From JAHEFT01 sp963700705 (GTDB taxonomy: Bacteria > Pseudomonadota > Gammaproteobacteria > Xanthomonadales > SZUA-36): 64,000 bases of DNA. The DNA lies in assembly GCA_963700705.1 (NCBI GenBank), contig CAVOYQ010000021.1:124001-188000 (forward strand). Reading direction: 5' to 3'. Positions 54,223-64,000 of the stretch are shown one piece after another. The notes under the pieces are model-generated. The model saw nothing but the letters and a program-made list of their open reading frames with translations. It was not told where the DNA came from and ran no database searches. A program made the position numbers and the translations under genes. Position 1 is the first letter of the stretch. Each line of letters begins with the position of its first letter.

Positions 54223-54703
54223 GGTTCCGAGCACCGGGGACTGCGGGCTATAACCTGGCGCAGGAAGTTTCCGCACGCATCCTCCAGGATGTCGATCACG
54301 GTCTGAAAGCCTTCTTCACCGCCATAGTAGGGATCGGGAACTTCCGCTACATCGTGCACTTCGCAGTAATCGCACATGCGAACCACGCGGGCACGCGATC
54401 CCGGGATCCATCCCGCTGACGTCCCTGAAATTGTCTTCGTCCATCGTGACAATCCAGTCGAAACGGTCAAAATCGGCCGGCTCAATCCTGCGGGCCAGGC
54501 TATTGAGTTCATACCCGCGCCCGGTCGCAGCAGCGCGCATCCGCCGGTCCGCTCTGTTCGCCGGCGTGGTAGCCGATGGTGCCCGCCGAGTCGATCGAAA
54601 ACTCGGCATCCCTTCCCGCGTCGGAAACGAGCTTGCGAAAAATTCCCTCGGCCGTCGGCGAACGGCAGATATTGCCCATGCATACGAACAAGACGGATTT
54701 CAT
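54219..54703 (-). CDS. Low-molecular-weight protein-tyrosine-phosphatase-like enzyme (two frame breaks)
   Basis: About 160 residues after repair. The phosphate loop C8-MGNIC-R14-S at the N-terminus and the general-acid DPYYGG near the C-terminus are intact. The breaks are near 54550 (extra A in CAGAGCGG) and at 54400-54402 (GGG for GG), restoring HAGEQADRRM and DPGSRARVV. Nominally a tyrosine phosphatase. Next to a fructosamine-kinase homologue, however, such proteins have been reported to act as ribulosamine 5-phosphate phosphatases. It lies 7 bases after nadK. Confidence 0.87.
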
Positions 54704-54710
54704 AACGACC

Positions 54711-55478
54711 CTACATGAATTGCTCGTCGAGGATGCGCTGCTCCAGGGAGTGATCAGGATCGAACATCAACTTGAGCGTGATGCTCTTGTCCTCGAACAC
54801 ATCGACGCTGATCACGTTGCGTATTTCGTGCGCGTCTGCCGTCGCGCTTACCGGGCGCTTGTAATAGTCGATGATCTCGAAGCGGATTCGGGCACTGGTC
54901 GGCAATACGGCGCCGCGCCATCGCCTGGGCCTGAAGGGCGAAATGGGGGTCAGCGCCAGCGCTTCGGTTCCAAGGGGCAGGATCGGCCCCTGGGCCGAGA
55001 GGTTGTAGGCCGAACTTCCGGCAGCCGTGGCCACCAGAACACCGTCACACACGAGGTCCTCGACCTTGATCGAACCGTTCACCAACACCCGGATATGCGC
55101 CGCCTGGTTGAGCTGACGCAACAGGGAAACCTCGTTGATCGCAAGAGCAGTCGATTCGCCACCCGCTTCCGTCACCGCGATCATGCGCAGAGGATTCAAC
55201 TCGACGACGTTGGCCTCATGCAGCCGGTCCTGCAGTTCATCTTCCCTGAAACGGTTCATCAGGAATCCAACGTCACCCAGCTTCATTCCATAAACCGGCA
55301 GTCCGGCGGGCAGAAAACGATGCAGGGTTCGCAACATGAACCCGTCGCCGCCCAGGGCAACGATCACGTCGGCTTCCCCTATTTCGCACTGCCCATAGCG
55401 TTGCTGCAACTTGAGCATTGCGGCGCCCGCAGCGTCCGTCTGGCTGGCAACGAAATGTATTTTCCGGTCAGCCTTCAT
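54711..55478 (-). CDS. nadK: NAD kinase, short form
   Basis: 255 residues. The GGDG motif (43-46, catalytic D45) and ATAAGSSAYNLSAQGPIL are intact, with the C-terminal TADAHEIR. It lacks the longer N-terminus of E. coli NadK (292). The ending LMFDPDHSLEQRILDEQF resembles Xanthomonadales NadK as I recall it. It makes NADP+ from NAD+. The start overlaps the end of gdhB by 11 bases. Confidence 0.93.
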   Translation of the reverse strand: MKADRKIHFVASQTDAAGAAMLKLQQRYGQCEIGEADVIVALGGDGFMLRTLHRFLPAGLPVYGMKLGDVGFLMNRFREDELQDRLHEANVVELNPLRMIAVTEAGGESTALAINEVSLLRQLNQAAHIRVLVNGSIKVEDLVCDGVLVATAAGSSAYNLSAQGPILPLGTEALALTPISPFRPRRWRGAVLPTSARIRFEIIDYYKRPVSATADAHEIRNVISVDVFEDKSITLKLMFDPDHSLEQRILDEQFM

Positions 55479-58400
55479 TACCGGTCCTGTCTACCAGTTG
55501 TTCCAGGGCACGCACGGCTACCGACAGCGTCGGGTAATCCATCGCGGCAGACTTTTTCATGTCGGTGAGCATATAGACTAGCGGGTTTGACGGCATCCTT
55601 GTTGGATTCCATCCAGGCTGCGACCGGGTCCTTCTTCTTGCCATCACTGAGCAGCACCCGCTCGACCAGGTTGTTGTGGGTAGAAAACAGTTCATCGCGA
55701 AGATTGGACCGGGAAATCGCGTGCCATTGCCCGGCTACCTTCAGGGATTCAACCTGTTTCTTGAGCCATTTCAGGTCCAGTACTTCACCCAGGCCAAAGA
55801 ATACCTTTGCTACCCGCTTCACGTCGTTCCTGCGCCGGGCCGCAGTTTCCACGACATCCAGTGCCGGGAACAGGCGATCGAGCATCACGACCTGGTCTGC
55901 CAGTTTGGGGCTGAACCCGCCTTCGATATAAGGCTGCGCCAGCCGCTGCAGTTCTTCTTTCTCATCGGCGCTGATCGAGTCGGCGATAAATCCTTCAAAC
56001 GCCCTGAGGCCCGGAGAAAGCCGCATCGACCATGACTTCTATATCCAGCTTCCGACCCTGCAGGTTGAGCAGCCAACGCGTCGCCTGGCGCAGCAATTTC
56101 CACATCGCAATCAAGGCGGAAATCTGCAAGTCGCTGCTGACCTTGTTGTCCAGTTTTTCAATTTTTGCCCAGAAACTGCGCGCATCGAATACTTCGCGCG
56201 CTATGGAGTACGCACGGGCAACCTCGGCCGGCGAAGAACCGGTTTCCTCGCACATCCGCAATGCAAAGGAAGCGCCCATCCGGTTCACCAGGCTATTGGT
56301 CACCTGGGTTGCGATGATTTCCCGTTTCAGCCGGTGCTGCTGCATGAAGGGCCGGAGGGGTTCCGGCAAACTGGCTGGAAAATAACGCGCCAACTCTCCG
56401 GACAGGTAACCATCTTCGGGAACATCGGAATCCAGCAATTGCTGGTACAGCACGATCTTGCTGTAGGAAATCAACACGGCCAGTTCGGGACGGTAAAGGC
56501 CCAGGCCCTTGTCCTTGCGTGATTCGAGTTCTTCAACCTCGGGAAGTGACTCGAGTTGCCGGTCGAGCAGACCTTCGTCTTCGAGGACACTGATAAAGTG
56601 CTGCTTCGAGCCCAGGCGTGAACCGGAGAAACGCTCCATCATCGAAATGGCTTGCGCCTGGAGATAATTGCTGCGCAGAACGAGCGCTGCGACTTCGTCC
56701 GTCATCTGCGCCAACAAACGGTTTCTGCCGTCAAAATCCAGCTGGCCTGCACGAATCGCCAGGTTCAGCAGAATCTTGATGTTTACTTCGTGGTCGGAAG
56801 TATCGACTCCTGCCGAGTTATCGATGAAATCGGTGTTAACGCGCCCGCCGCACTGGGAAAATTCGATCCGGCCCTTTTGAGTCAGACCGAGGTTTCCACC
56901 TTCGCCGATGACTTTGCAGCGCAGTTCGTTACCGTTTACCCGCAACCCGTTGTTGGCCAGGTCACCCACGTCAGCGTGAGACTCGGATGATGCCTTCACA
57001 TAAGTCCCGATTCCACCGTTCCAGAGCAGGTCGACCTCGGATTTCAGCAGTACGCGTATCAGCGCATTAGGCGCCATTTGTTTTTCTTCGACACCAAGCC
57101 AGGCCTGCACCTCGGGGCTGAGTGGAATGGTCTTGTCCTGGCGTGAGAAAACGCCCCCGCCGCGGGAGATCAATTCCGCACGGTAATCCGTCCAGCTTGA
57201 ACGGGCCAGGCGAAACAGCCGCCGGCGTTCCTTCAAACTTGTTTTGGGGTCCGGCGTGGGATCAAGAAAAATGTGCTGGTGATTGAATGCAGCTTTCAGA
57301 CAAATCTGCGGGGAAAGCAGCATGCCATTGCCGAAAACGTCACCGCTCATATCGCCAATGCCAACCACCGTGAAAGGCTCGCGCTGTATGTCCTTGCCCA
57401 GCGCCCGGAAGTGCTCTTTCACACATTCCCACGCCCCGCGCGCCGTTATTGCCATGCCCTTATGGTCGTATCCCACGGAACCGCCGGAGGCAAAAGCATC
57501 CCCCAGCCAGAACCCGTGCTGCTGCGCGACTGAATTGGCTGTGTCGGAAAATGTTGCCGTACCTTTGTCGGCCGCCACCACCAGGTAAGGATCATCGTCA
57601 TCACGTCTTACGACGTTGATCGGGCGGTACAATATCATCATGATCCAAATTATCAGTTATATCCAATAAACCATTGATAAATAATTTGTAACAACTGACT
57701 CCTTCCTTCATTACCTCTTCACGGCTGCCTGACTCAGGCATGCGTTTGACGACGAAGCCGCCTTTGGCGCCTACCGGTACGATCATCGTGTTTTTCACAC
57801 TCTGCGCCTTCATCAGGCCCAGCACTTCTGTCCTGAAGTCTTCACGCCGGTCGGACCAGCGCAACCCGCCGCGCGCAATCCGGCCACCGCGCAGGTGAAT
57901 ACCCTCGAACCTGGGTGAATAAACCCATATTTCCCGGAACGGGCGAGGTTTTGGCAGATCGGGCAGCGCCCTGCTGTCGATCTTGAAGCTGATGTACTCT
58001 TTGAAATTCCCCTGGTCATCAACCTGGTAATAATTGGTCCGCAGGGTCGCTTTGATCACCTGCCAGAAAGCGAACAGGATGCGGTCTTCGTCCAGGCTGG
58101 AAACGGACTCCAGGGCCCGCCTGAATGCTCGGTTATGGCCACCACCTGTGCATCGCGGCTACCGCCCCTCGCCGTAACGCAATCGGCGATCAGCTCCGCC
58201 AGCACCTTGTCCGCCTCTATCTCTTTCTGCATCAGCGCAGACATCCGCCGCTCCATGCGCTTACCGGCCAACTCCTTCCGGTAGTCGGATTCCTCGCCCC
58301 TGACCGGGTCGAAAGAAGCTTCGAACAATTCGACCAACAGTCGGGCGATTCCCGAATGACGGGCCAGGGTTTCAGCCATGTAACTCATCGAAAACGGAAC

Positions 58401-60428
58401 CACGGTCTGCAACAGGTACTTGCAGTAAGCCCTCAGAATTTTCACCTGCCGCCAGTTCATCTGGGATGCAATGATCAACCGGTTGAATCCGTCACTGTCG
58501 GTCTGACCGCACAAGGTTCTCTCAAACGCATCCTGGAACGGCAGTCGAATGACGTCGAGATCCAGTTCGCGGGACACCGCGGGAACCATGTCGAAATCCT
58601 GGATCCAGATCCTCTGCCCGTCAGGCATTCTCAGCTCGTAAGGCCGTTCACTGACGATGTGCAATCCGAGGTTTTCCAGCATCGGCAAGACATCGGACAA
58701 GGGGATCGGTTCTTCCCTGCGAAACAGCTTGAAGCGGATGATCCCCCCGCGTGGTTTCTTGGGTCGGTAAAGGCTCATCCGCAAGTCCACGTCGTGGCGA
58801 ACCGCATCGGCATTTTCCACGTCGAATGAAGCTACCCAGGGCGAGATGTCTTCCTTGTAAGCCTCGGGAAATGCGCGGCCAAACCGGCCGGCGAGTCTCA
58901 GTCCGTTTTCTTCACCGAGTTTCTGCACCAGGATGGTCCTGAGCTCGTCAGTCCATGAACGGACCGCTTCCTCGATTCTTTTTTCCAGGGCGTTGACATC
59001 GAATTTGACTTCTGCATCATGCCGGGGCCGAATGATGACCTGGAGGCGCGCCAGCCGGGATTCGGAAACATGAACGGCGTAATCCATCCGCTCCCCTTTC
59101 AGGGCCCGGTAAAGAATATCCTGCATGGCCTCGCGGTTTTCCGTGTTGAAACGTTCCCTGGGTATGAATACCAGGCAGGAATAAAAACGGCTGAAACGCT
59201 CCCTGCGGATGAACAGCCTGACTTTCTGACGCTCTTGCAGATTGAGCACCCCCATCGCTGTTTCTTGCAGCTGGCTGGAGCTCGCCTGGTAAAGCTCGTC
59301 ACGCGGAAGCGTTTCGAGCGTGTGGATCATGGACTTCCAGGCATGGCTACCCTCGGTCAGCCCTGAATTGTTCAGAACGTTCCTGGCCCTGGCCCTGACC
59401 ACCGGCGTATCCATGACATTGAGGTTGTATGCAACCGATGTAAACAAACCGAGGAAGCGGCGCTCGCCGATGGTTCTGCCACGCTTGTCGTATTTCAGCA
59501 CGCCGAGGTAATCGAGATATCCGCGACGGTGGACCGTAGATCTCGCATTGGTCTTGGTGATGATCAAGGGCTGAACCTGGTTTTTCCGGGCCGCATCCGC
59601 GAGGCTGGCCAGCGGCCGGGATTGCAGTTGTTTCAGGTGTCTCGCGCAATATTCCAAGCCCGGAGCCGGGAACCAGCCTGAGTTCGCTTTTGCCCTTTTC
59701 CCGGACCACATCGTAATCCCTGGCGCCCAGGAAAACGAAGTGGTCGTCCTGCAACCAGTCGAGGAATGCACGGTATTCCTCCAACCACTCCGGCTCGATC
59801 CTCGCGCCCCACTCGCCCAGGTCGCGAGCGGTTTCAGCCGCCCTCAGCTCCATTTTGCGCCAGTCTTCTACCGCCCAATGCACATCCCTGAACGCCCTCT
59901 CCAGGCGAGACCGTATATCTTCCAACTCCCGCGAGCCGGTTCGGCGATCGATCTGGAACTGCATGACCGACTCGGGAAGGCCACTCTTACTGTTTCTTGG
60001 ATAGATCGAGGTCAGCCGGCCTTTCTTGTCACGGCCGATCCGGATGACCGGATGGATAATCAAATGAATTCCCACGTCCATATCGGACAATGTCAACGAG
60101 GCGGAATCGACCAGGAACGGCGTGTCATCGTTAACCATTTCTATGATGGTGTGGGGAGATTCCCAACCGTTGGTGTCCAGCTTTGGATTAAAGACCCGTA
60201 TCAGGACCTCGCCGGGAGCCCTTTTTCCAGAAAGTCCAATTGTCCCCGGACGATCGCCGCCAGGGTCTGTGGCGAGTGCAATTCGAGGTCTTCGAGCGGA
60301 ACCCGGCGAAAACACTGTTCAACGTAACTCGACGCCATCTTTGCCCTGGTCGCGCCGAGTTTTTTCTTGATTATGCTTACGACCTGCCGGTTAATGGCCG
60401 CTTTCTGTGTTTCCGTTTCGTGGTTCAT
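55468..60428 (-). CDS. gdhB: Large NAD-specific glutamate dehydrogenase (six frame breaks)
   Basis: About 1652 residues after repair, the usual size of the 180-kDa GDH class. The N-terminal regulatory part (MNHETETQKAAINRQ..., NDDTPFLVDSASLTL) and large helical middle precede the catalytic core GGLRWSDRREDFRTEVLGLMK with PVGAKGGFV. The nucleotide-binding part (ADKGTATFSDTAN, GIGDMSGDVFGNGM) and a C-terminal helical domain follow. It deaminates glutamate to 2-oxoglutarate with NAD+. Breaks lie near 60223 (loss in an A run), 59648 (gain), 58115 (loss), 57615 (gain), 56025 (gain) and 55584 (CCC for CC). Four gains and two losses match the total length modulo three. The start at 60428 has a TATAAT 49 bases upstream. 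Confidence 0.92.
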
Positions 60429-60476
60429 TTTTGTGCCTGTCCTGGTGAAACAGCGATGCGCCGTCAGCAAGCGCTG

Positions 60477-60482
60477 ATTATA
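60477..60482 (-). promoter_or_regulatory. Possible -10 of gdhB
   Basis: Minus-strand TATAAT giving a predicted leader of about 42 bases to gdhB; the -35 region (AGGCAA) is poor. Confidence 0.4.
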
Positions 60483-60550
60483 GCGATCATGGGAAATTAT
60501 TGCCTTAGGGGCTTCTGATCCTGATCATCTGTTCCGCTGTTAGCAGGCTA

Positions 60551-60613
60551 TTGACCTTTGCCTGTGCAACCGATAACCTGAACCTTATCTTTGAATCAAG
60601 ATATAAAGATATA
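60551..60613 (+). promoter_or_regulatory. Promoter and operator-like repeats of the ArsR-methyltransferase/metH operon
   Basis: A -35 TTGACC (60551-60556) and a weak -10 TAACCT (60574-60579) predict a start near 60586. Exactly there begins TATCTT-N6-AAGATA (60586-60603), an inverted repeat. Its right arm is part of a tandem AAGATATA-AAGATATA (60598-60613) that runs into the ATG at 60615. The position suits a repressor that blocks initiation, such as the ArsR-type protein encoded next. Confidence 0.6.
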
Positions 60614-60614
60614 T

Positions 60615-61568
60615 ATGGCCCGGGAAAGAAAAAACGCGATGGACCTGCTGCTGGCATCCCATCATTGCCGCCTGCTTGCCGATTCGACACGGCTGCGACT
60701 GCTGCTGTTGCTGGAACACGAAGAGATGAGTGTCGCAGAACTTGCGGGTATCACCCAACTGGCGCAGCCGAGGGTTTCCACCCACCTGGCGAAACTCAAG
60801 GAGGCGGGCCTGGTGGCCGACCGCCGGGACGGGGTGTTCGTGTATTACCGGATTGCCACCACCAATTCCGATCCGAGCCTGGACCAGCTTTGGCAGTTTC
60901 TTCGGAAAAATACCGTTGATCCCCTGTTGCAACAGGACCTGCAGCGAATACCACAGGTTCTGAACAACCGAAGGGGAAGTGAGACCTGGGCGGACAGCGT
61001 GGCGGGGGACATGGAACGGCATTACTCTCCCGGCAGAACCTGGGAAGCCACGGCCCGGGGCCTGGTGCATCTTCTGGATCCGGGTGACGTTCTCGATATT
61101 GCCTCCGGTGATGGCGTACTGGCGGAACTGCTGGCGCCAACGGCGCACAGCATCACCTGCCTGGATATCAGCACGCGGGTCGTTGAAGCCGGCCGCCGCC
61201 GCCTGGCCAGCTTTGCCAACGTCCGGTTTGAACTGGGCGACATGCATTCCCTGCCCGGTCCGGAGGCTGCCTATGACACCGTGTTGCTGATGCATGCATT
61301 GACCTATACCAACGAACCGGAGCAGGTATTCAGCGAGGCGGCCAGGGTGCTTCGTGGCGGCGGCAAACTGTTGGCCGTGACCTTGCAGCAACATCAGCAC
61401 GCCAAGGCAGTTGAACCTTTTAACCACGTCAACCTGGGGTTCACAACAGGTCAGTTGGAAAAGTACTGCGTGGATGCCGGCCTGCAGGTTCAAACCTGTA
61501 CCGTTTCAGCCATTGAAAAACGCTCACCCAACTATTCCGTACTGTCGCTGTCTGCGGTCAAACCATGA
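60615..61568 (+). CDS. ArsR-family regulator fused to a SAM-dependent methyltransferase domain
   Basis: 317 residues from ATG 60615; ATG 60639 is also possible, and a TTG at 60591 is unlikely because it falls inside the operator repeats. The N-terminal winged helix (about 10-85, ADSTRLRLLLLLEHEEMSVAELA, PRVSTHLAKLKEAGLV) lacks ArsR metal cysteines of the C-V-C type. The C-terminal class I methyltransferase domain (about 130-300) has motif I LDIASGDGVLAELL and LDIS. Such fusions next to metH/metF/ahcY are thought to sense SAM or SAH. The stop overlaps the metH start by 4 bases. Confidence 0.88.
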   Translation: MARERKNAMDLLLASHHCRLLADSTRLRLLLLLEHEEMSVAELAGITQLAQPRVSTHLAKLKEAGLVADRRDGVFVYYRIATTNSDPSLDQLWQFLRKNTVDPLLQQDLQRIPQVLNNRRGSETWADSVAGDMERHYSPGRTWEATARGLVHLLDPGDVLDIASGDGVLAELLAPTAHSITCLDISTRVVEAGRRRLASFANVRFELGDMHSLPGPEAAYDTVLLMHALTYTNEPEQVFSEAARVLRGGGKLLAVTLQQHQHAKAVEPFNHVNLGFTTGQLEKYCVDAGLQVQTCTVSAIEKRSPNYSVLSLSAVKP

Positions 61569-64000
61569 CCAATCTGCCCTATAAAAACCCCTCCAAAGTC
61601 CGAATCCTGGAAAGCCTGCTGGCCAAAAGAATCCTCGTCTTCGATGGCGCGATGGGCACCATGATCCAGGATCACCGACTGGAAGAAGCGGATTTTCGTG
61701 GGCAAAGGTTTGCCAACCATGAACGGTCGTTGAAAGGAAATAACGACCTGTTGAGCCTGACCCGTCCCGATGTCATCAGTGAAATTCACCGCGGCTTCCT
61801 GGAAGCCGGGGCGGATATCCTGGAAACCAACACGTTCAACGCCTCTTCGATTTCCCAGGCTGACTATGGAATGGAAGGCCTGGTTCGTGAACTGAACCGC
61901 GAGAGCGCTCTGATCGCACGGCAGGCTGCCGATGACTACATGGCCCACCACCCGGGCGAGGTGCGTTTCGTCATGGGCGCACTCGGCCCGACCAACCGCA
62001 CCGCGTCGCTTTCCCCGGACGTGAACCGCCCGGAATACCGGAACATTGATTTCGCGACTTTGCGCGACGCTTATGCCGATGCCACTCACGGCCTGATCGA
62101 GGGCGGCGTCGATCTGCTCGTCGTTGAAACGGTTTTCGACACGCTGAACTGCAAGGCAGCGCTTTTTGGCATCGCCAATGTTTTTGACGAGCTGGGGTTC
62201 CGCCTGCCGATCGTTATATCCGGGACCATCGTCGACGCCAGCGGCAGAACACTCTCGGGACAGACCGTGGAAGCGTTCTGGCTATCCATCCGGCATGCGA
62301 AGCCTTTTGCCGTCGGCTTGAATTGCGCCCTGGGCGCGGCCGAGATCCGGCCCTGGATCCGTGAACTTGCCCGCGTCGCGGACTGCCCGATCAGCCTTTA
62401 TCCCAATGCCGGACTGCCGAATGAACTTGGCGAGTACGACGACACCCCGGAAAACATGGCACGACTTCTCGGCAGTTTCGCCCAGGATGGCCTGCTGAAC
62501 CTGGTCGGTGGATGTTGCGGCACGACGCCTGCCCATATCCAGGCCATCGCTGAGGCAGTCCGGGCAAAAAAACCCCGTGCTATCCCCGAACCGCCCGCCT
62601 GGTGCCGGCTTGTCCGGCCTGGAACCCCTGGCGCTGACGCCCGATCTGAATTTCGTCAATATCGGCGAGCGGACCAACGTCACCGGTTCGGCGGTTTTTC
62701 GCCGGCTGATCCAGCAGGACGATTATGCTGCCGCGCTGGACATTGCGCGCCAGCAAGTCGAAAACGGCGCGCAGATCATCGACGTGAACATGGATGAGGG
62801 CCTGCTGGACGGGCCGAAGGCGATGACCCGGTTTCTCAACCTGGTGGCGTCCGAGCCCGACATCTCGCGCGTCCCGGTCATGATCGACTCCTCGCGCTGG
62901 GACGTGCTGGAAGCCGGCTTGCAGTGCCTGCAGGGCAAGGGTGTCGTCAATTCGATCAGCATGAAGGAAGGCGAGGAGCAGTTCGTCGAACAGGCCCGCC
63001 TGGTCCGGCGCTACGGCGCTGCAGTGATCGTGATGGCTTTTGATGAAAAAGGCCAGGCCGACACGCTGGAGCGCCGGGTTTCGGTGTGCAAACGGGCCTG
63101 GAAAATCCTGACTGAAGAGGTCGGCTTTCCGCCGGAAGACATCATTTTTGACCCCAATATTTTCGCCATCGCGACCGGATTGCCCGAGCATAACAGCTAT
63201 GGCGTCGACTTCATCGAAGCCACCCGGCAAATCAAGCAGGCCTGCCCCGGCGCGCTCGTATCCGGCGGGCTCAGCAACGTGTCATTTTCCTTCCGCGGCC
63301 AGGATCGCGTCCGCGAAGCCATCCACTCGGTGTTTCTCTACCACGCCATCAAGGCCGGCCTGGACATGGCCATCGTCAATGCCGGGCAACTGGAAATCTA
63401 CGATGAAATAGATCCCAGGCTGCGCACCGCGGTGGAAGATGTCGTGCTGAACCGGTCGGAAGACGCCACCGACCGCTTGCTGGAACTGGCCCAGGAATTC
63501 CAGGGCAGTACCCAGAAAGAAACCAGCGATGAGGAATGGCGCGCGCTGCCGGTTCATGACCGCCTGGTCCACTCGCTGGTCAAGGGCATCAACAGCCACA
63601 TCGAGGAAGACACCGAGGAAGCCAGGCGGCTGTCCACCCGGGCCCTGGACGTGATCGAAGGCCCGCTGATGGACGGCATGAACGTGGTCGGCGACCTGTT
63701 TGGCGACGGCCGGATGTTCCTGCCCCAGGTGGTCAAGAGCGCCCGCGTGATGAAGCAGGCGGTTGCGGTTCTGATACCGCACATCGAGCATGAAAAACGG
63801 CTCAGCGGAGACACCGCCAGCAGCCAGGGACACGTGGTGATGGCCACGGTCAAGGGTGATGTACATGACATCGGCAAGAACATCGTCGGCGTCGTGCTGC
63901 GCTGCAACAATTTCGAAGTCACCGACCTGGGCGTGATGGTGCCGGGCGAGACCATCATTTCCGCGGCGCTGAAAGCGAAAGCGGACATCATCGGCCTGTC
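61565..64000 (+). CDS. metH: Cobalamin-dependent methionine synthase (one frame break; 3' end outside window)
   Basis: About 811 N-terminal residues are present. The homocysteine domain has zinc cysteines C254 (GLNCALG) and C317/C318 (GGCCGTTP). The folate domain opens FVNIGERTNVTGS and contains DPNIFAIATG. The cap and start of the cobalamin domain follow, with the B12-ligand motif GDVHDIGKNIVG. One break at 62611-62613: an extra G separates PAWCRL from SGLEPL, which are contiguous in E. coli MetH. It transfers a methyl group from methyltetrahydrofolate to homocysteine. The activation domain lies beyond the window. Confidence 0.95.

Noticed and set aside
55468..60428. Treating gdhB as several separate small genes
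   Set aside because: Each fragment continues the same protein family in order; no internal ribosome sites or plausible starts accompany the fragment ends.
60591..60614. TTG start of the ArsR-methyltransferase gene at 60591
   Set aside because: It would place the start inside the operator-like repeats and 5 bases after the predicted transcription start; ATG 60615 or 60639 fits the family better.
1..64000. Mobile element, prophage, toxin-antitoxin, restriction or defence locus
   Set aside because: No transposase, integrase, phage, methylase-nuclease or small toxin pair was recognised; all regions read as core or ordinary accessory chromosome.

Overview
The window (about 58-60% GC by eye, densely coded, no rRNA, tRNA, phage or transposase seen) looks like a chromosomal segment of a free-living, protein- and peptide-using gammaproteobacterium. 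The conserved runs lepA-lepB-rnc-era-recO-pdxJ, rpoE-rseA-rseB-rseC-mucD, guaB-guaA-tadA and nagZ-hpt-mtnP are typical of the class. The short NAD kinase resembles the form I remember from Xanthomonadales and their relatives. Placement near Xanthomonadales- or Woeseia-like marine lineages is an inference.

Layout. 1-3.2 kb: the end of a BNR/VPS10-like secreted protein and a TonB-dependent receptor. 3.2-7.8 kb (minus): guaB-guaA, a 2-oxoglutarate oxygenase and tadA. 7.9-9.6 kb: an exported amidohydrolase. 9.7-15 kb: xseA, a small unknown anchored protein, an exported M20 peptidase, an ECF sigma factor with a membrane partner, and yigZ. 15-18 kb: a saccharopine-dehydrogenase-like oxidoreductase, then a winged-helix regulator divergent from nhaA. 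17.8-25.1 kb (minus): nagZ-hpt-mtnP-fadH-FMN reductase-phzF, then rlmD. 25.1-25.5 kb: an A-B-B-A palindromic repeat island. 25.5-28.2 kb: a ydbH/ydbL-like envelope pair. 28.2-39.6 kb: a response regulator, then the pdxJ...lepA and rpoE/mucD clusters. 39.7-47.4 kb: aldehyde dehydrogenase, pyrD, murB, M28 peptidase, glutaryl-CoA dehydrogenase between REP-like repeats, and a 5'-nucleotidase. 47.5-53.3 kb: a LolA-like protein, two FtsX-type permeases, an ATPase, a beta-barrel protein and yceH. 53.3-60.4 kb (minus): gdhB-nadK-tyrosine phosphatase-fructosamine kinase. 60.6-64 kb: an ArsR-methyltransferase fusion followed by metH, cut by the window end.

Much of the gene content can be read as metabolic or regulatory units. 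HPRT can capture the hypoxanthine released by MtnP. The phosphatase/fructosamine-kinase pair fits protein deglycation. The ALDH7-type dehydrogenase and glutaryl-CoA dehydrogenase fit lysine catabolism. The ArsR-methyltransferase fusion with its operator-like repeat fits SAM/SAH-responsive control of metH. The five-gene LolA-FtsX-FtsX-ATPase-beta-barrel operon looks like a complete inner-to-outer-membrane route of unknown cargo and is the best candidate for an undescribed system here.

Sequence quality matters for this window. Twelve otherwise intact genes, several normally indispensable, carry a total of 26 reading-frame breaks. In frame accounting 23 behave as single-base insertions, many of which can be placed at a doubled base, and 20 lie between 48.6 and 62.6 kb. 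I read these as consensus errors and annotate the genes as whole, giving each break.
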